The translations under genes were made by a program, and so were the position numbers. A DNA stretch of 64,000 nucleotides from Pseudoalteromonas prydzensis (GTDB lineage: Bacteria > Pseudomonadota > Gammaproteobacteria > Enterobacterales > Alteromonadaceae), in contig NZ_BDDT01000001.1 of assembly GCF_001661495.1 (NCBI RefSeq), positions 1 through 64,000 of the forward strand, in the 5' to 3' direction. The notes under the pieces were generated by a model. The model did no database searches. It worked only from the letters and a program-made list of their open reading frames with translations, and had not been told where the DNA came from. Positions within the stretch are counted from its first letter, which is position 1. Each line of letters begins with the position of its first letter. This document shows, piece by piece, positions 31,133-40,717 of the stretch.

Positions 31133-31188
31133 AATAACCTGAGCTCTGGATAATCAATATATTAGTAAACATCTTAATCAGAGTTCAG
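31133..31188. repeat. Palindromic repeat, copy 1
   Basis: AATAACCTGAGCTCT (31133-31147) faces CTTAATCAGAGTTCAG (31173-31188). The arms CCTGAGCTCTG and CAGAGTTCAGG pair at 10 of 11 positions. The same two arms recur at 50889-50932, with a different middle. Confidence 0.65.
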
Positions 31189-31221
31189 GCTAAATAAGAA
31201 TAGAGTCAATATGGTTGGGTA

Positions 31222-32760
31222 TTAGGAGTTTTTTTGGGTACCCATAAACTGTTTAAATTGTTTTATTGGCATGGGTTTGCCGTATTTCCAACCTTGACCA
31301 TACTGCACACCCGCCGTTTTTAAAATAGCTTCTTGCTCTTGCGTTTCAATACCTTCAGCAACACAGGTATAGCCAAGCTTGGTTACTAGCTCCATAATAT
31401 TTGGGATCATTGAAGCTTTTAAGCCTGCGGTAGCAATATCTTGTACAAAGGTGCGATCAATTTTAAGTTGATGAAAACTTAAATTTTGCAAATTAGCTAA
31501 ATTAGAATAACCGGTGCCAAAATCATCAATTGATAGCGTAAACCCAGCATCAGCCAAACTTTGTAAATGGCTATGGGCAATGTTTGAATCGAGGTATTCA
31601 TCTTCGGTGATCTCTAAACAAATACTAAACCGAGACTCGAGTAATGCTGGCATGTGGATCAGTTCTGATAATCGACCTTGTTGAACATCATACGGAAAAA
31701 TATTTACCGAAACCTTAAATTTATCAGGCAGCTCTTTAGCTTCACTCAGCTCGTGTAACATGGTGGTGATCATGGTTTGCGTAAACAGCCATGTTTGTTG
31801 ATGCTTACGAATTAAAGGAATAAATTCATCGGGAGTAAGCGCGCCAAACTTATCTTCAAACCGCGCTAAGACTTCGCAACCAATCACCTGTTGCGTTTGT
31901 AAATTTATGATCGGCTGATAAGTCCAGTAAAAAGAATGTTGATGTAATCCTCGACGTACCCTACGCCATGTTGAACGTTTGGTCGCCAGATAATAATTTG
32001 CCATTAAACCGGCTGATAAGCCCGCTAACACACATAATGTAAGACAGATCAAGAACAGCATACGTTTTTTGCTAATGAATTCCCGCCATGGCGAAAATAC
32101 TGCAACACAATAGTTCGGGGTCACTTGGCTACAGAGCGTTAAACTCTCATACGGTAACACCATAGATGAGCTTACTTTTTTATACACGCCTTCAGTGCCG
32201 GTTAAGTGATTAATCGTCTGATCACTTTTGAAAAATACCTGCCAAGTCTTAGCATGCACGCTGTGTAAATCAATTTTAGAGGGTTGAAGGATGACGTTAT
32301 AATTATGTTGGCGCACAATAACGACCTGCATAATACGCTCAGGAAATAAGATCAGAGAAAATTCTGGAGCGAACCTAACTCGCACTCCATCACGTTCAAT
32401 GTAATCAGGAGCTCTATCATCAAGTGGATTTGCGAGTATGCCATTGCCTGCAGTACAGACCAACTTATCGTTTTGAAAAAAGCCGATATCAACCACATAG
32501 GTTGCGTCAAACAATGCTCTACGCATAGCCAATAGTGTACTGTCATTGCATTGCGTATAATTATACGCATTTAAACTAGACAGTAACTTTTCCCGTTCAG
32601 CATCAGCAGCATCAATATGGTTAATTAATAACTTTGCATCGGTCTGTATTTGCTGGCCGAGCCGTTGCCCTGCTAAGCTCGCTATAATAACAACGCCAAA
32701 AATAAACACGAGAAAACCAAATAACCCAGCAAGCAATGATTTTTGTTGGTACTTTTTCAT
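31222..32760 (-). CDS. Membrane EAL-domain c-di-GMP phosphodiesterase (CSS-motif type)
   Basis: The protein has 512 residues: an N-terminal helix (about 12-34), a periplasmic domain with a Cys motif (QCNDS) and a second Cys (LVCTAG), a second helix (about 232-256) and a cytoplasmic EAL domain (about 270-505). The EAL motif reads EVLARFE. DDFGTGYSNL, the IDRTFV lysine-loop region and the final YGQGWKYGKPM are intact, so activity is expected. It hydrolyses c-di-GMP; CSS-motif enzymes respond to periplasmic redox state or Dsb proteins. It lies downstream of the collagenase promoter region on the same strand, and curli genes lie 16 kb away. A link to curli or surface growth is inference. Confidence 0.9.
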   Translation of the reverse strand: MKKYQQKSLLAGLFGFLVFIFGVVIIASLAGQRLGQQIQTDAKLLINHIDAADAEREKLLSSLNAYNYTQCNDSTLLAMRRALFDATYVVDIGFFQNDKLVCTAGNGILANPLDDRAPDYIERDGVRVRFAPEFSLILFPERIMQVVIVRQHNYNVILQPSKIDLHSVHAKTWQVFFKSDQTINHLTGTEGVYKKVSSSMVLPYESLTLCSQVTPNYCVAVFSPWREFISKKRMLFLICLTLCVLAGLSAGLMANYYLATKRSTWRRVRRGLHQHSFYWTYQPIINLQTQQVIGCEVLARFEDKFGALTPDEFIPLIRKHQQTWLFTQTMITTMLHELSEAKELPDKFKVSVNIFPYDVQQGRLSELIHMPALLESRFSICLEITEDEYLDSNIAHSHLQSLADAGFTLSIDDFGTGYSNLANLQNLSFHQLKIDRTFVQDIATAGLKASMIPNIMELVTKLGYTCVAEGIETQEQEAILKTAGVQYGQGWKYGKPMPIKQFKQFMGTQKNS

Positions 32761-33086
32761 GAAAGCTATGCCACTATCCCATTATTATTGTTATTATCGT
32801 ATGTTAAAGTTTAGGTTATTTGATACTTTTTAGCTATCCAGCAATGTAACATTTTAATACAAAAGGAAAGGATAGCTTTAAAATCAAGTGGTTACAACGC
32901 TACGCACACCATGAAATCAATCCTTTTGTACTAATTTTTACACTGAGAAAAGCAACCCTTTTGCATTAAGAGCAACAATAATAAGTAAGCTCTATACAAT
33001 TTTAGCTTAATGTAATTAACGCTTTGATTTAAATTAAAATATGGTAGTTTATCGACTATATCAAATTGACTATTTTTGAGGCTGGT
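32761..33086. other. Intergenic region upstream of sucrose lacI
   Basis: About 325 bases without a gene. It holds a spaced inverted repeat, TACAAAAGGA (32858-32867) and TCCTTTTGTA (32921-32930), of unknown role. The promoters of the EAL gene and of the lacI gene must lie here. Confidence 0.5.
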
Positions 33087-34118
33087 ATGAGTAAAAAAAA
33101 TCATTGGACATTAAAAAGCATCGCAAAAGAACTTGGCGTTTCTAATGCGACTGTTTCCAATGCTTTTAATCGCCCCGACCAACTATCAAAAAGCCGACGC
33201 GAATCTATTTTAGCTGCGTGTAAGGAGCTAGGTTATTTTGGGCCGAATAAAGCTGCTCAATCACTGCGCCGCGGTAAGTTTAATATTGTCGCACTAGTGC
33301 TGCCCGACAGTATTGAGTATATGGTGTCAGATCCTGTTGCGAGCAGTTTTATGCGTGGTGTGGCTTCTGTTCTTGAAAAAGACGGTACCAATCTTTTGTT
33401 GTTTTCAGGCAACAGCGACAACCTAAATAATGTCGTTGATTTTGTTGATGGCTTTATTTGTTATGGTCGTCCACGTAATCAATCATTGGTAGAGCAGCTA
33501 AAAACGGTGCCTAAACATGTGGTAACTGTTGATTTTGATATAGACAGAAATGCCTCTGTTAATATCAATAACGAGCAAGCAAGCTACGAAGTGGCAAAAC
33601 ATGCCCTTCACAATAAAGACGATCAGGTCGCTATATTAGGACTGCGGTTACTGGATCAAAATGTGCTGTGTCGCGTCTATGAACATCATGAATGTGAGGC
33701 AGGCCAATCGATAGCTCATCAACGTTTACGTGGTTATCAAAAAGCGCTTACAGAACTTGATATCCCCATTGCCGATGACCGTATTTGGAATATTCCAGAA
33801 AGTAGTGAACGCTTTGCTAGCATCGCCGCTAAAGAAGCACTGTGTAGCTTGCCGCGCCCTTCTGTTTTGCTCTGCATGAGTGATCTCATAGCACTAGCCG
33901 CAATGCGCGAAGCAATTAAAATGGGCTTAAAAATACCTGAGGAAATTAGGATTGTCGGGTTTGATGGGATTGATGAAGCACAGCGATTCGTACCTAAGCT
34001 AACCACTATCCATCAAAACAGCGAAGAAAAAGGTGCACTGGCTGCCAATTTATTTATTACTAAAGAAGAGCGAAAAGCACTCATTAACTACGAGTTACAA
34101 CTCGGCCAAAGTGGCTAA
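33087..34118 (+). CDS. LacI-family repressor of the sucrose locus
   Basis: The start is set at the ATG of MSKKNHWTLKSIAKELG, with GAGG five bases upstream; an ATG 21 bases earlier has no such site. The protein has about 343 residues. Residues 8-55 are a LacI helix-turn-helix (SIAKELGVSNATVSNAFNRPDQLS) with hinge AAQSLRRG. The rest is a periplasmic-binding-protein-like sensor ending in IRIVGFDGIDEAQRFVPKLTTIHQ. It probably binds the palindromes at 35641-35656 and 37126-37159, which have the centred CG typical of LacI operators. It is convergent with the sucrose phosphorylase gene. Confidence 0.88.
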   Translation: MSKKNHWTLKSIAKELGVSNATVSNAFNRPDQLSKSRRESILAACKELGYFGPNKAAQSLRRGKFNIVALVLPDSIEYMVSDPVASSFMRGVASVLEKDGTNLLLFSGNSDNLNNVVDFVDGFICYGRPRNQSLVEQLKTVPKHVVTVDFDIDRNASVNINNEQASYEVAKHALHNKDDQVAILGLRLLDQNVLCRVYEHHECEAGQSIAHQRLRGYQKALTELDIPIADDRIWNIPESSERFASIAAKEALCSLPRPSVLLCMSDLIALAAMREAIKMGLKIPEEIRIVGFDGIDEAQRFVPKLTTIHQNSEEKGALAANLFITKEERKALINYELQLGQSG

Positions 34119-34148
34119 TAGAGTTAGCTAAGAAGTGCTTAGAAAAAA

Positions 34149-35621
34149 CTAATTTAATAAATCGCTTATTGATGTGAGTATTTGTTCATTATCATTATGC
34201 TCAATGATAAGCGCTTCGCGACGTGCAAAGTTCACTTTTAGTTCAATCCCTTGCTTGGCTTGTTGCCATTTTAAGCTACAGCAATTTTCGCTGCCTGTAA
34301 CACTAAACTCGCCGTTAAACGCACTGTGCGTATTACGCATCGCGATTAGTTTTAGCAATCCTTGGACAACCGATTTAGTCAGTGACTGGGCAATAATATC
34401 TGCATCTAAATATGGGCGGTTAATATCACGCCCAACATTAGATTTTGCCAATAACGCCATGTCGTTTTCACAGGCGAAAAGGCCGCCGTAATAAACTTGC
34501 GGCACACCTGGGGCAAAAAATTGAATCGCGCGCGCAACTAAATAATCTAAGTCATTTGCGCCTAACGCATTGTAATAGGTGCAATTTACTTGGTATAAAT
34601 CAACATTACTGGCGGCAGCCCCAGTTGCTTGGCGGCTTTGGTTATTGCTATTTGCATGAATGGTTTCAACTAGATTATCAATTTGCGCTGCATTTAATAA
34701 TCCTGGCTTATCACCCATTGGCCCCGCATCAATAATGCCAATACCATCGTGGGTATCCAGTACCGTTAGGCAATTACGTGGCGAAATATTTAACCACTTT
34801 ACCAGTGCATCACTATTATTGGTAAATAAGCTGTGCAAAATCAAGGGCGGTAATGCGAAGTCATAAACCATATTGACCCGCTTTGCGACGTCAACTTGAG
34901 TTTGATAATGGCTGTGGATCTCAGCGATGGTTTCCATTCCAAGCTGATTCGCTTGTGCAGACAGTTTATCTAAATAATCAAAGGTCTGATCCAACATAAA
35001 GCAGTTAGTACCCGCTTCTTTAATTGCATAACCGGCGGCATCTAAACGAATTATATTAACGTTATTTTCGGAGAACTTCGCCAGTACGTTATCTAGATAT
35101 TCAATACCCGCAGCAGATTTAACATTAATATCTATTTGGTTATCAGTGAACGTGGTCCAAAACTCATAAGTTTTACCATTACCACAAGTAATTGGTGTAA
35201 AACAGCTGCCAGGGCGTGGGCGATAAATAGCGGCTTGTTCAACATCACTCATACCATTTGGAAAAACATCCTCTTTGGTTAAAAACAAATCCCAATACGC
35301 TGACTCTTCGCCTTGTTGTAGTACATCCTTAAATTGAAAAGACTGTGCTGATACATGGTTTACAATTAAATCGGCCATCAAATCATAACTTTCACCTAAT
35401 CCGTGAATATCTTGCCAAGTGCCAATTCGCTCATCAACGGCACTGTGATCAATAGGGTCAAACCCAGCATCGCTGCCATCAATTGGGTTATAAAAAGGCA
35501 ATAAATGAACGCCACCAAACACCCCTTTAAGCGGGCCATCTAGTAAGTTACTCAAAGCACTGATGCCTTGCCCAGTAATTCGATCTGCGTATGTGATCAG
35601 TTGAACTTTATTTCTCATCAT
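34149..35621 (-). CDS. Sucrose phosphorylase (GH13_18)
   Basis: The protein has 490 residues, the normal length of bacterial sucrose phosphorylase. It opens with KVQLITYADRITGQGI and VHLLPFYNPIDGSDAGFDPIDH. The nucleophile is the Asp in IIRLDAAGYA, the acid/base the Glu in METIAEIHSH and the third carboxylate the Asp in LDTHDGIGI. The reaction is sucrose plus phosphate to glucose-1-phosphate plus fructose, in the cytoplasm. The fructokinase at 39713 handles the fructose. It is divergent from the MFS permease with a palindromic operator between them. Close relatives act on sucrose-6-phosphate or glucosylglycerate; context favours sucrose. Confidence 0.88.
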   Translation of the reverse strand: MMRNKVQLITYADRITGQGISALSNLLDGPLKGVFGGVHLLPFYNPIDGSDAGFDPIDHSAVDERIGTWQDIHGLGESYDLMADLIVNHVSAQSFQFKDVLQQGEESAYWDLFLTKEDVFPNGMSDVEQAAIYRPRPGSCFTPITCGNGKTYEFWTTFTDNQIDINVKSAAGIEYLDNVLAKFSENNVNIIRLDAAGYAIKEAGTNCFMLDQTFDYLDKLSAQANQLGMETIAEIHSHYQTQVDVAKRVNMVYDFALPPLILHSLFTNNSDALVKWLNISPRNCLTVLDTHDGIGIIDAGPMGDKPGLLNAAQIDNLVETIHANSNNQSRQATGAAASNVDLYQVNCTYYNALGANDLDYLVARAIQFFAPGVPQVYYGGLFACENDMALLAKSNVGRDINRPYLDADIIAQSLTKSVVQGLLKLIAMRNTHSAFNGEFSVTGSENCCSLKWQQAKQGIELKVNFARREALIIEHNDNEQILTSISDLLN

Positions 35622-35640
35622 GTGTAAATACCAAGTTGAA

Positions 35641-35656
35641 TCTTAATCGATTAAGA
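35641..35656. promoter_or_regulatory. LacI operator between sucrose phosphorylase and permease
   Basis: TCTTAATCGATTAAGA is a perfect 16-base palindrome with a central CG, 19 bases from the phosphorylase start and shared with the divergent permease. Its core TTAATCGATTAA recurs at 37126-37159. Confidence 0.8.
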
Positions 35657-35796
35657 TATATCTTTAACTAGGAAACCAATTATTACAAGAAGTTTTTACA
35701 AAACTGACACAAAAACGGGGTGGTTAAACTATCATTTAATAATTAATCTATTGAGTTAATTATAAAAATACTTAATCGCCTAACGAGGATATAAAG

Positions 35797-37026
35797 ATGA
35801 ACAAAACACACACACTCGTTAGCAATACGTCATTGCAACACATACGCTGGTTAACATATATGATGTTTTTTATGTTTGCTATGACCTCAGATGCGGTTGG
35901 CATGATCATTCCTGAGTTGATAAAAGAATTTAATTTAACCATGACCCAAGCCAGTGCATTTCATTATGCTCCCATGGCGTTAATCGCCCTAAGTGGCCTT
36001 TTCTTAGGCTTTTTAGCTGATAGCTTTGGTCGTAAACAAACCATAATGTTGGGGTTATTTATATTCTCCATCAGCTGTTTTTTGTTTGCTATTAGCAGCA
36101 GTTTTATCATTTTCGTGCTGCTCTTATGCTTAATAGGATTAGCAATAGGGCTATTTAAAACAGGTGCCCTAGCATTACTTGGTGATATTTCACACAGTAA
36201 CAACGATCACACTAAAACGATGAACAAGGTGGAAGGTTTTTTTGGTATAGGCGCAATTGTAGGCCCGGCGTTAGTCAGCTTTTTATTAACCCAACAAGTG
36301 AGCTGGACGTATTTATACATTATAGCTGGAGTGATGTGCTTGATATTGGTCGTCCTTGCGTGGCGCGCTGAATACCCGCCAGTTGTTAAAACAACAGCAA
36401 AACCAACCTCATTCGCAACCACCATGAAAATGGTTAAAAACCCTTATGCATTGGGCTTTTCATTGGCTATAGCACTGTATGTTGCAACAGAAGTTGCCAT
36501 TTACGTGTGGATGCCAACCTTACTCGCTGACTATACCGGGTCATGGACAACCTTGGCTACTTACGCGTTAACCATCTTCTTTATCCTACGTGCCGCGGGA
36601 CGCTTTATCGCGGTTTGGTTACTCAATCGCTTTAGCTGGCAAAGTGTAATGGTGTGGCTAAGCTTAGGTATTGCTCTTTGTTATGTGGGTACACTTATTG
36701 GCGGCGTTAATGCTGCGGTAGTGTTACTGCCTTTATCAGGGCTATTTATGTCGATGGTCTACCCGACGTTGAATTCTAAAGGCATTTCCTGTTTTGCGGT
36801 GCAACAACATGGCGCTGTTGCTGGTGTCATTTTATTTTTTACCGCGCTTTCAGCAGCTTTAGCTCCTTTGTTTATGGGTATGATCAGTGATCTATTTGGT
36901 CATGTAAAATACGGCTTCATCCTCGCCACAGGCTTTGCGGTACTGCTATTTTTAGCCATGCTATATAACTACTGTAAAGATCCTTCTGCCGATGCACTGC
37001 AGCAAATTGGCTTACAGCACAGTTAG
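35797..37026 (+). CDS. MFS sugar permease (probable sucrose importer)
   Basis: MFS protein of 409 residues with 12 predicted helices. The loop after helix 2 reads GFLADSFGRKQ, the MFS signature. The central loop is short, as in sugar symporters. It has no similarity to PTS components, so sucrose would enter unphosphorylated, which matches a phosphorylase. It is divergent from the phosphorylase and directly upstream of the TonB receptor. A related MFS gene serves the trehalose locus at 54805. Substrate is assigned by context. Confidence 0.8.
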   Translation: MNKTHTLVSNTSLQHIRWLTYMMFFMFAMTSDAVGMIIPELIKEFNLTMTQASAFHYAPMALIALSGLFLGFLADSFGRKQTIMLGLFIFSISCFLFAISSSFIIFVLLLCLIGLAIGLFKTGALALLGDISHSNNDHTKTMNKVEGFFGIGAIVGPALVSFLLTQQVSWTYLYIIAGVMCLILVVLAWRAEYPPVVKTTAKPTSFATTMKMVKNPYALGFSLAIALYVATEVAIYVWMPTLLADYTGSWTTLATYALTIFFILRAAGRFIAVWLLNRFSWQSVMVWLSLGIALCYVGTLIGGVNAAVVLLPLSGLFMSMVYPTLNSKGISCFAVQQHGAVAGVILFFTALSAALAPLFMGMISDLFGHVKYGFILATGFAVLLFLAMLYNYCKDPSADALQQIGLQHS

Positions 37027-37125
37027 TCTTCCGTAAGTAGCAGCAAAAAAACGTCTTAAAAAACAATGTTAGCCAAAATAAACAACTTTAAACTGCAAAA
37101 AAAAGTTGCTTAATGTAAAAACTTT

Positions 37126-37159
37126 GTTATTTTTACTTAATCGATTAAGTAAAAATAAC
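37126..37159. promoter_or_regulatory. 34-base perfect palindromic LacI operator before TonB receptor
   Basis: The two 17-base halves are exact reverse complements, centred on ATCGAT with core TTAATCGATTAA. It ends 33 bases before the TonB receptor start. The symmetry extends well beyond a usual LacI site of about 20 bases. Confidence 0.85.
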
Positions 37160-37192
37160 ATCCCACTGGGTGAGTAATCAACGAGGCATAAT

Positions 37193-39589
37193 ATGACAAC
37201 ACACAACACAACACTTTATTTACTTAGTTCACTGGCTTTCGCTGTAAGCCAAGGGCTTTATGCTGAAGAAGCTGCGCAACCGACAGAAGCTAAAAAAGGC
37301 TTAGAAACGATTGTCGTAACAGGCGTACCTAAGCGTACGTCTATTATGGCTTCAAGTGTATCGGTAAGCAGTGTTTCACTGAGCGAAATCGAAGTAGCGA
37401 CTCCTCGCTCTACAGCTGAAGCCTTTAGAATCATCCCGGGTGTTCGTTCTGAGTCAACGGGCGGTGAAGGTAATGCAAATATCGCAGTGCGTGGCTTACC
37501 TGTCGCATCTGGTGGTGCTAAATTTTTACAATTACAAGAAGATGGCCTTCCAGTAATGCAGTTTGGCGATATTGCTTTTGGTAATGCCGATATTTTCATG
37601 CGTCTAGACAGCTCAGTGCAAACTGTAGAATCTGTCCGCGGTGGCTCTGCTTCAACTGCTGCTAGTGATGCCCCTGGTGGTATTATTAATCTTATTTCAA
37701 AAACCGGGGAATCAGAGTCAGGCAGTGTCGCAACCACTATTGGCCTAGATTACGACTCTTTACGCACTGACTTTGAATACGGTACTTACTTAAACGACAG
37801 CGTTCGTTTTCACATTGGTGGCTTTATTCGTCAAGGTGAAGGTCCGCGTGAAGCCGGCTACACTGCAAATAAAGGCGGTCAAATCAAAGCGAATATCACT
37901 AAAGAATTTGATTCAGGTTATGTTCGCCTGTACTACAAACATTTAGATGACAAAAGCATTGGCTACCTCCCTATGCCAATGTATTCAGATGGTAGCTCTA
38001 TCAAAGGCTTTGACTCTCAGTCAGATACAACACATTCAGCACAGTTTTTATCTACAACTCGTTTAGATGGCAATAACCAAATCAGCCGTGGCGATATGCG
38101 CAACGGCATGAATCCAAAAGTTGATTCTATTGGTTTTGAAGCTGTATTTGATTTAGATAATAATTGGAGCATTGAAAACCGCTTTAGAAAATCATCAGTC
38201 AGCGGTAACTTTATTTCATTAATTCCAGCAGAAGTTGGCAGTGCTAATGATATTGCAGCAAGCATTGCGGGCTCTGGGGCAACACTTAGCTATGCAACAG
38301 GAGGTTCAAAAGGACAAGTATTTAGCGACGACCTTGCGATGCGTATTCATACGTTTGATGTAACCATGAATGACTTTAGCTCAATCGTAAACGACTTTAA
38401 ATTAACTAAAGAACTTGGTGAAGAAACTAGCCTAACATTTGGTTATTATGCGTCAAGCCAGTCAATTAGCATGTCATGGCTTTGGAATTCTTATTTAATG
38501 GAATTAAAAGGCGATAACGCAGCATTACTTGATGTGTTTGCACAAAATGGTGATAGTTTCTCAGACAATGGTTTATACGCTTATGGCACACCTTATTGGG
38601 GCAACTGTTGTCAACGTAATTACGACACTGACTACGAAACCCGCGCACCTTACGTTGCTTTTTCAACTAAGTTTGGCGATGTGAGCATTGATGCAAGTGC
38701 CCGCTATGACAGTGGTGAAGCGCGCGGTAATTATGCGGGTGCAGTTACATCAACCGTTGATATGAACCGCGATGGTACAATTTCAATCCCTGAACAAAAT
38801 GTTGCCGCAATTGATATTAGTAACCCAAGCATCGTTAATTATGATTGGAATTACACCTCTTACTCTATTGGTGCGAATTACCAAATTGATCCCAGCTTAG
38901 CAGCGTTTGCCCGTATAAGCCAAGGTGGCCGTGCCAATGCTGATCGCTTGTTATTTGGTAAAGTAGCTGCCGATGGTTCTGTTGCTGATGAGGATGCTGT
39001 CGATGAAGTCAACCAGTACGAATTTGGGGTTAAAAAGCGCTTTGACTCATTGTCAGTGTTCGCCACCGCCTTTTACGCTGAAACTGAAGAGCAAAACTTC
39101 GAAGCCACTTCACAACGCTTCTTTGACCGTGAATATGAAGCGAAAGGGATTGAGCTTGAATCAACCTACTTCATTGATTCATGGGATTTTCGCGGCAACC
39201 TAACCTGGACGGATGCTGAGATCGCAAAAGATGCACTAACGCCAGACGTTGTTGGTAATACACCACGTCGCCAAGCTGATTTTATTTACTCACTAATGGC
39301 CCGTTATAACTTTGAGCAAGGCGCCGCGGGTTTAAGTTTTATTGGCACCACCGATGCGTATGCACAAGACAATAACGATCTTAAGTTTGATGGCTATACT
39401 CAAGTAAATGGCTTTGTAAGTTACGACTTATCTGAAAACCTAAACCTTGCTTTTAACGTCAACAACTTATTCGATACTGTTGGCATTACAGAAGCTGAAG
39501 AAGGCAGTGTGCCAGCTAATAATATTATTCGTGCCCGTGCCATCAATGGCCGTACTACGTCACTAACACTTAAGTATCTCTTTAATTAA
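37193..39589 (+). CDS. TonB-dependent outer-membrane receptor of the sucrose locus
   Basis: The protein has 798 residues: a signal peptide (1-24), the TonB box ETIVVTG at about 38-44, a plug domain (about 55-165, with VRGLPVASGGAKFLQLQEDG) and a 22-strand barrel ending in a C-terminal aromatic-containing strand, SLTLKYLFN. It takes up a ligand across the outer membrane using TonB energy. Position between the sucrose permease and fructokinase, and the LacI operator upstream, point to sucrose or sucrose-containing oligosaccharides. No Fur box is present, so it is not an iron receptor by regulation. Confidence 0.88.
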   Translation: MTTHNTTLYLLSSLAFAVSQGLYAEEAAQPTEAKKGLETIVVTGVPKRTSIMASSVSVSSVSLSEIEVATPRSTAEAFRIIPGVRSESTGGEGNANIAVRGLPVASGGAKFLQLQEDGLPVMQFGDIAFGNADIFMRLDSSVQTVESVRGGSASTAASDAPGGIINLISKTGESESGSVATTIGLDYDSLRTDFEYGTYLNDSVRFHIGGFIRQGEGPREAGYTANKGGQIKANITKEFDSGYVRLYYKHLDDKSIGYLPMPMYSDGSSIKGFDSQSDTTHSAQFLSTTRLDGNNQISRGDMRNGMNPKVDSIGFEAVFDLDNNWSIENRFRKSSVSGNFISLIPAEVGSANDIAASIAGSGATLSYATGGSKGQVFSDDLAMRIHTFDVTMNDFSSIVNDFKLTKELGEETSLTFGYYASSQSISMSWLWNSYLMELKGDNAALLDVFAQNGDSFSDNGLYAYGTPYWGNCCQRNYDTDYETRAPYVAFSTKFGDVSIDASARYDSGEARGNYAGAVTSTVDMNRDGTISIPEQNVAAIDISNPSIVNYDWNYTSYSIGANYQIDPSLAAFARISQGGRANADRLLFGKVAADGSVADEDAVDEVNQYEFGVKKRFDSLSVFATAFYAETEEQNFEATSQRFFDREYEAKGIELESTYFIDSWDFRGNLTWTDAEIAKDALTPDVVGNTPRRQADFIYSLMARYNFEQGAAGLSFIGTTDAYAQDNNDLKFDGYTQVNGFVSYDLSENLNLAFNVNNLFDTVGITEAEEGSVPANNIIRARAINGRTTSLTLKYLFN

Positions 39590-39712
39590 GGGGTCGCTTT
39601 TTAAGCGCTGAATAATGCATTTTCAGCGCTTATTCTCTTAACTGCCATTGACGTTTACTGATTCTTCCACGACTTTTGACCTAGCCATGCTAGGTTTTTT
39701 AGGATTTACAAC

Positions 39713-40672
39713 ATGACCAAATTACTTAGCCTTGGCGAGCTGCTTATTGATATGCTGCCACAAGATCCTCAAAACAGTGCTTATTTACCCATTGCCGGTG
39801 GCGCTCCCGCTAATGTAGCGGTAGGCTATGCCAAATTAGGTGGTAAAGCAGCTTTTTGTGGCGGTGTGGGCGATGACTATTTTGCTAAACAATTACGCAA
39901 TGCGCTGGCACAATACAATGTAAGCACTGAGTACTTATTTACAATTAAAGGCTCCCAAACGGCAATGGTTATTGTTAGCCTAGATGAAAGCGGTGAGCGC
40001 AGTTTTAACTTTTATCGCCATAATACCGCCGACTTACTGCTAAGCGTTGAGCATTTAGTAAATATCCAGTGGGATGAACTCAGCACCTTGCACTTTTGTT
40101 CAAATACACTGACCGACAAAACCATCGCAAGTACCACCTTACACGCACTTAAGCTTGCTAAAAGTAACAATAAGCTAGTCAGTTTTGATGTTAATTTGCG
40201 TTATAGCTTGTGGCAAGATACAACCCAAATTGCAGCGGTTGTGGCACGTTGTTACGAGTGTTGTGACATCATCAAACTCTCTAAAGATGAACTGAATTTT
40301 TTAGCTCTGCAAACTAATCAGCAACCAAACGACTATCTCACACAGCTATTAGCTTTAGGCGTTAAACTCATTTTTGTAACTGATGGCGCAAACCCGGCTC
40401 AAGCACTGAGTAAGCATTTTAATATAGTTCAGCAAGCCCCTGAAATAAAAGCTGTAGATACCACCAGCGCTGGTGATGCTTTTATTGCTGGGGTGCTGTA
40501 TTACTTTAATCATTTCAACACCAATAAAGCTTTACACGAACAAATTCTAAATGAAGAAATGGTGGCGCAAGCTATGGACTTTGGCTTGCGTTGCGGTGCA
40601 CAGGCTTGCTTAAAAAAAGGAGCCTTCCCAGCCCTTCCCTATTTACATGATGTAATAATACCAATCGGCTGA
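39713..40672 (+). CDS. Fructokinase (PfkB family)
   Basis: Ribokinase-type sugar kinase of 319 residues. The N-terminal GGAPANVAVGYAKLGGKAAFCGGVGDD is the PfkB signature 1 region. The C-terminal DTTSAGDAFIAGVLYY holds the catalytic Asp and anion-hole GAGD-like motif (SAGD). It phosphorylates fructose released by the phosphorylase to fructose-6-phosphate. It lies downstream of the TonB receptor in the same direction and is closed by a strong terminator. Confidence 0.88.
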   Translation: MTKLLSLGELLIDMLPQDPQNSAYLPIAGGAPANVAVGYAKLGGKAAFCGGVGDDYFAKQLRNALAQYNVSTEYLFTIKGSQTAMVIVSLDESGERSFNFYRHNTADLLLSVEHLVNIQWDELSTLHFCSNTLTDKTIASTTLHALKLAKSNNKLVSFDVNLRYSLWQDTTQIAAVVARCYECCDIIKLSKDELNFLALQTNQQPNDYLTQLLALGVKLIFVTDGANPAQALSKHFNIVQQAPEIKAVDTTSAGDAFIAGVLYYFNHFNTNKALHEQILNEEMVAQAMDFGLRCGAQACLKKGAFPALPYLHDVIIPIG

Positions 40673-40676
40673 AATA

Positions 40677-40702
40677 AAAAAGCGAGCCTACGCTCGCTTT
40701 TT
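40677..40702. terminator. Bidirectional intrinsic terminator
   Basis: AAAAAGCGAG (40677-40686) pairs with CTCGCTTTTT (40693-40702). It serves both the fructokinase gene and the convergent cstA-like gene. Confidence 0.88.
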
Positions 40703-40717
40703 AAAACCATAATGTGT

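Noticed and set aside
37193..39589. Iron-siderophore receptor
   Set aside because: No Fur box is seen; a LacI palindrome and sucrose genes surround it.
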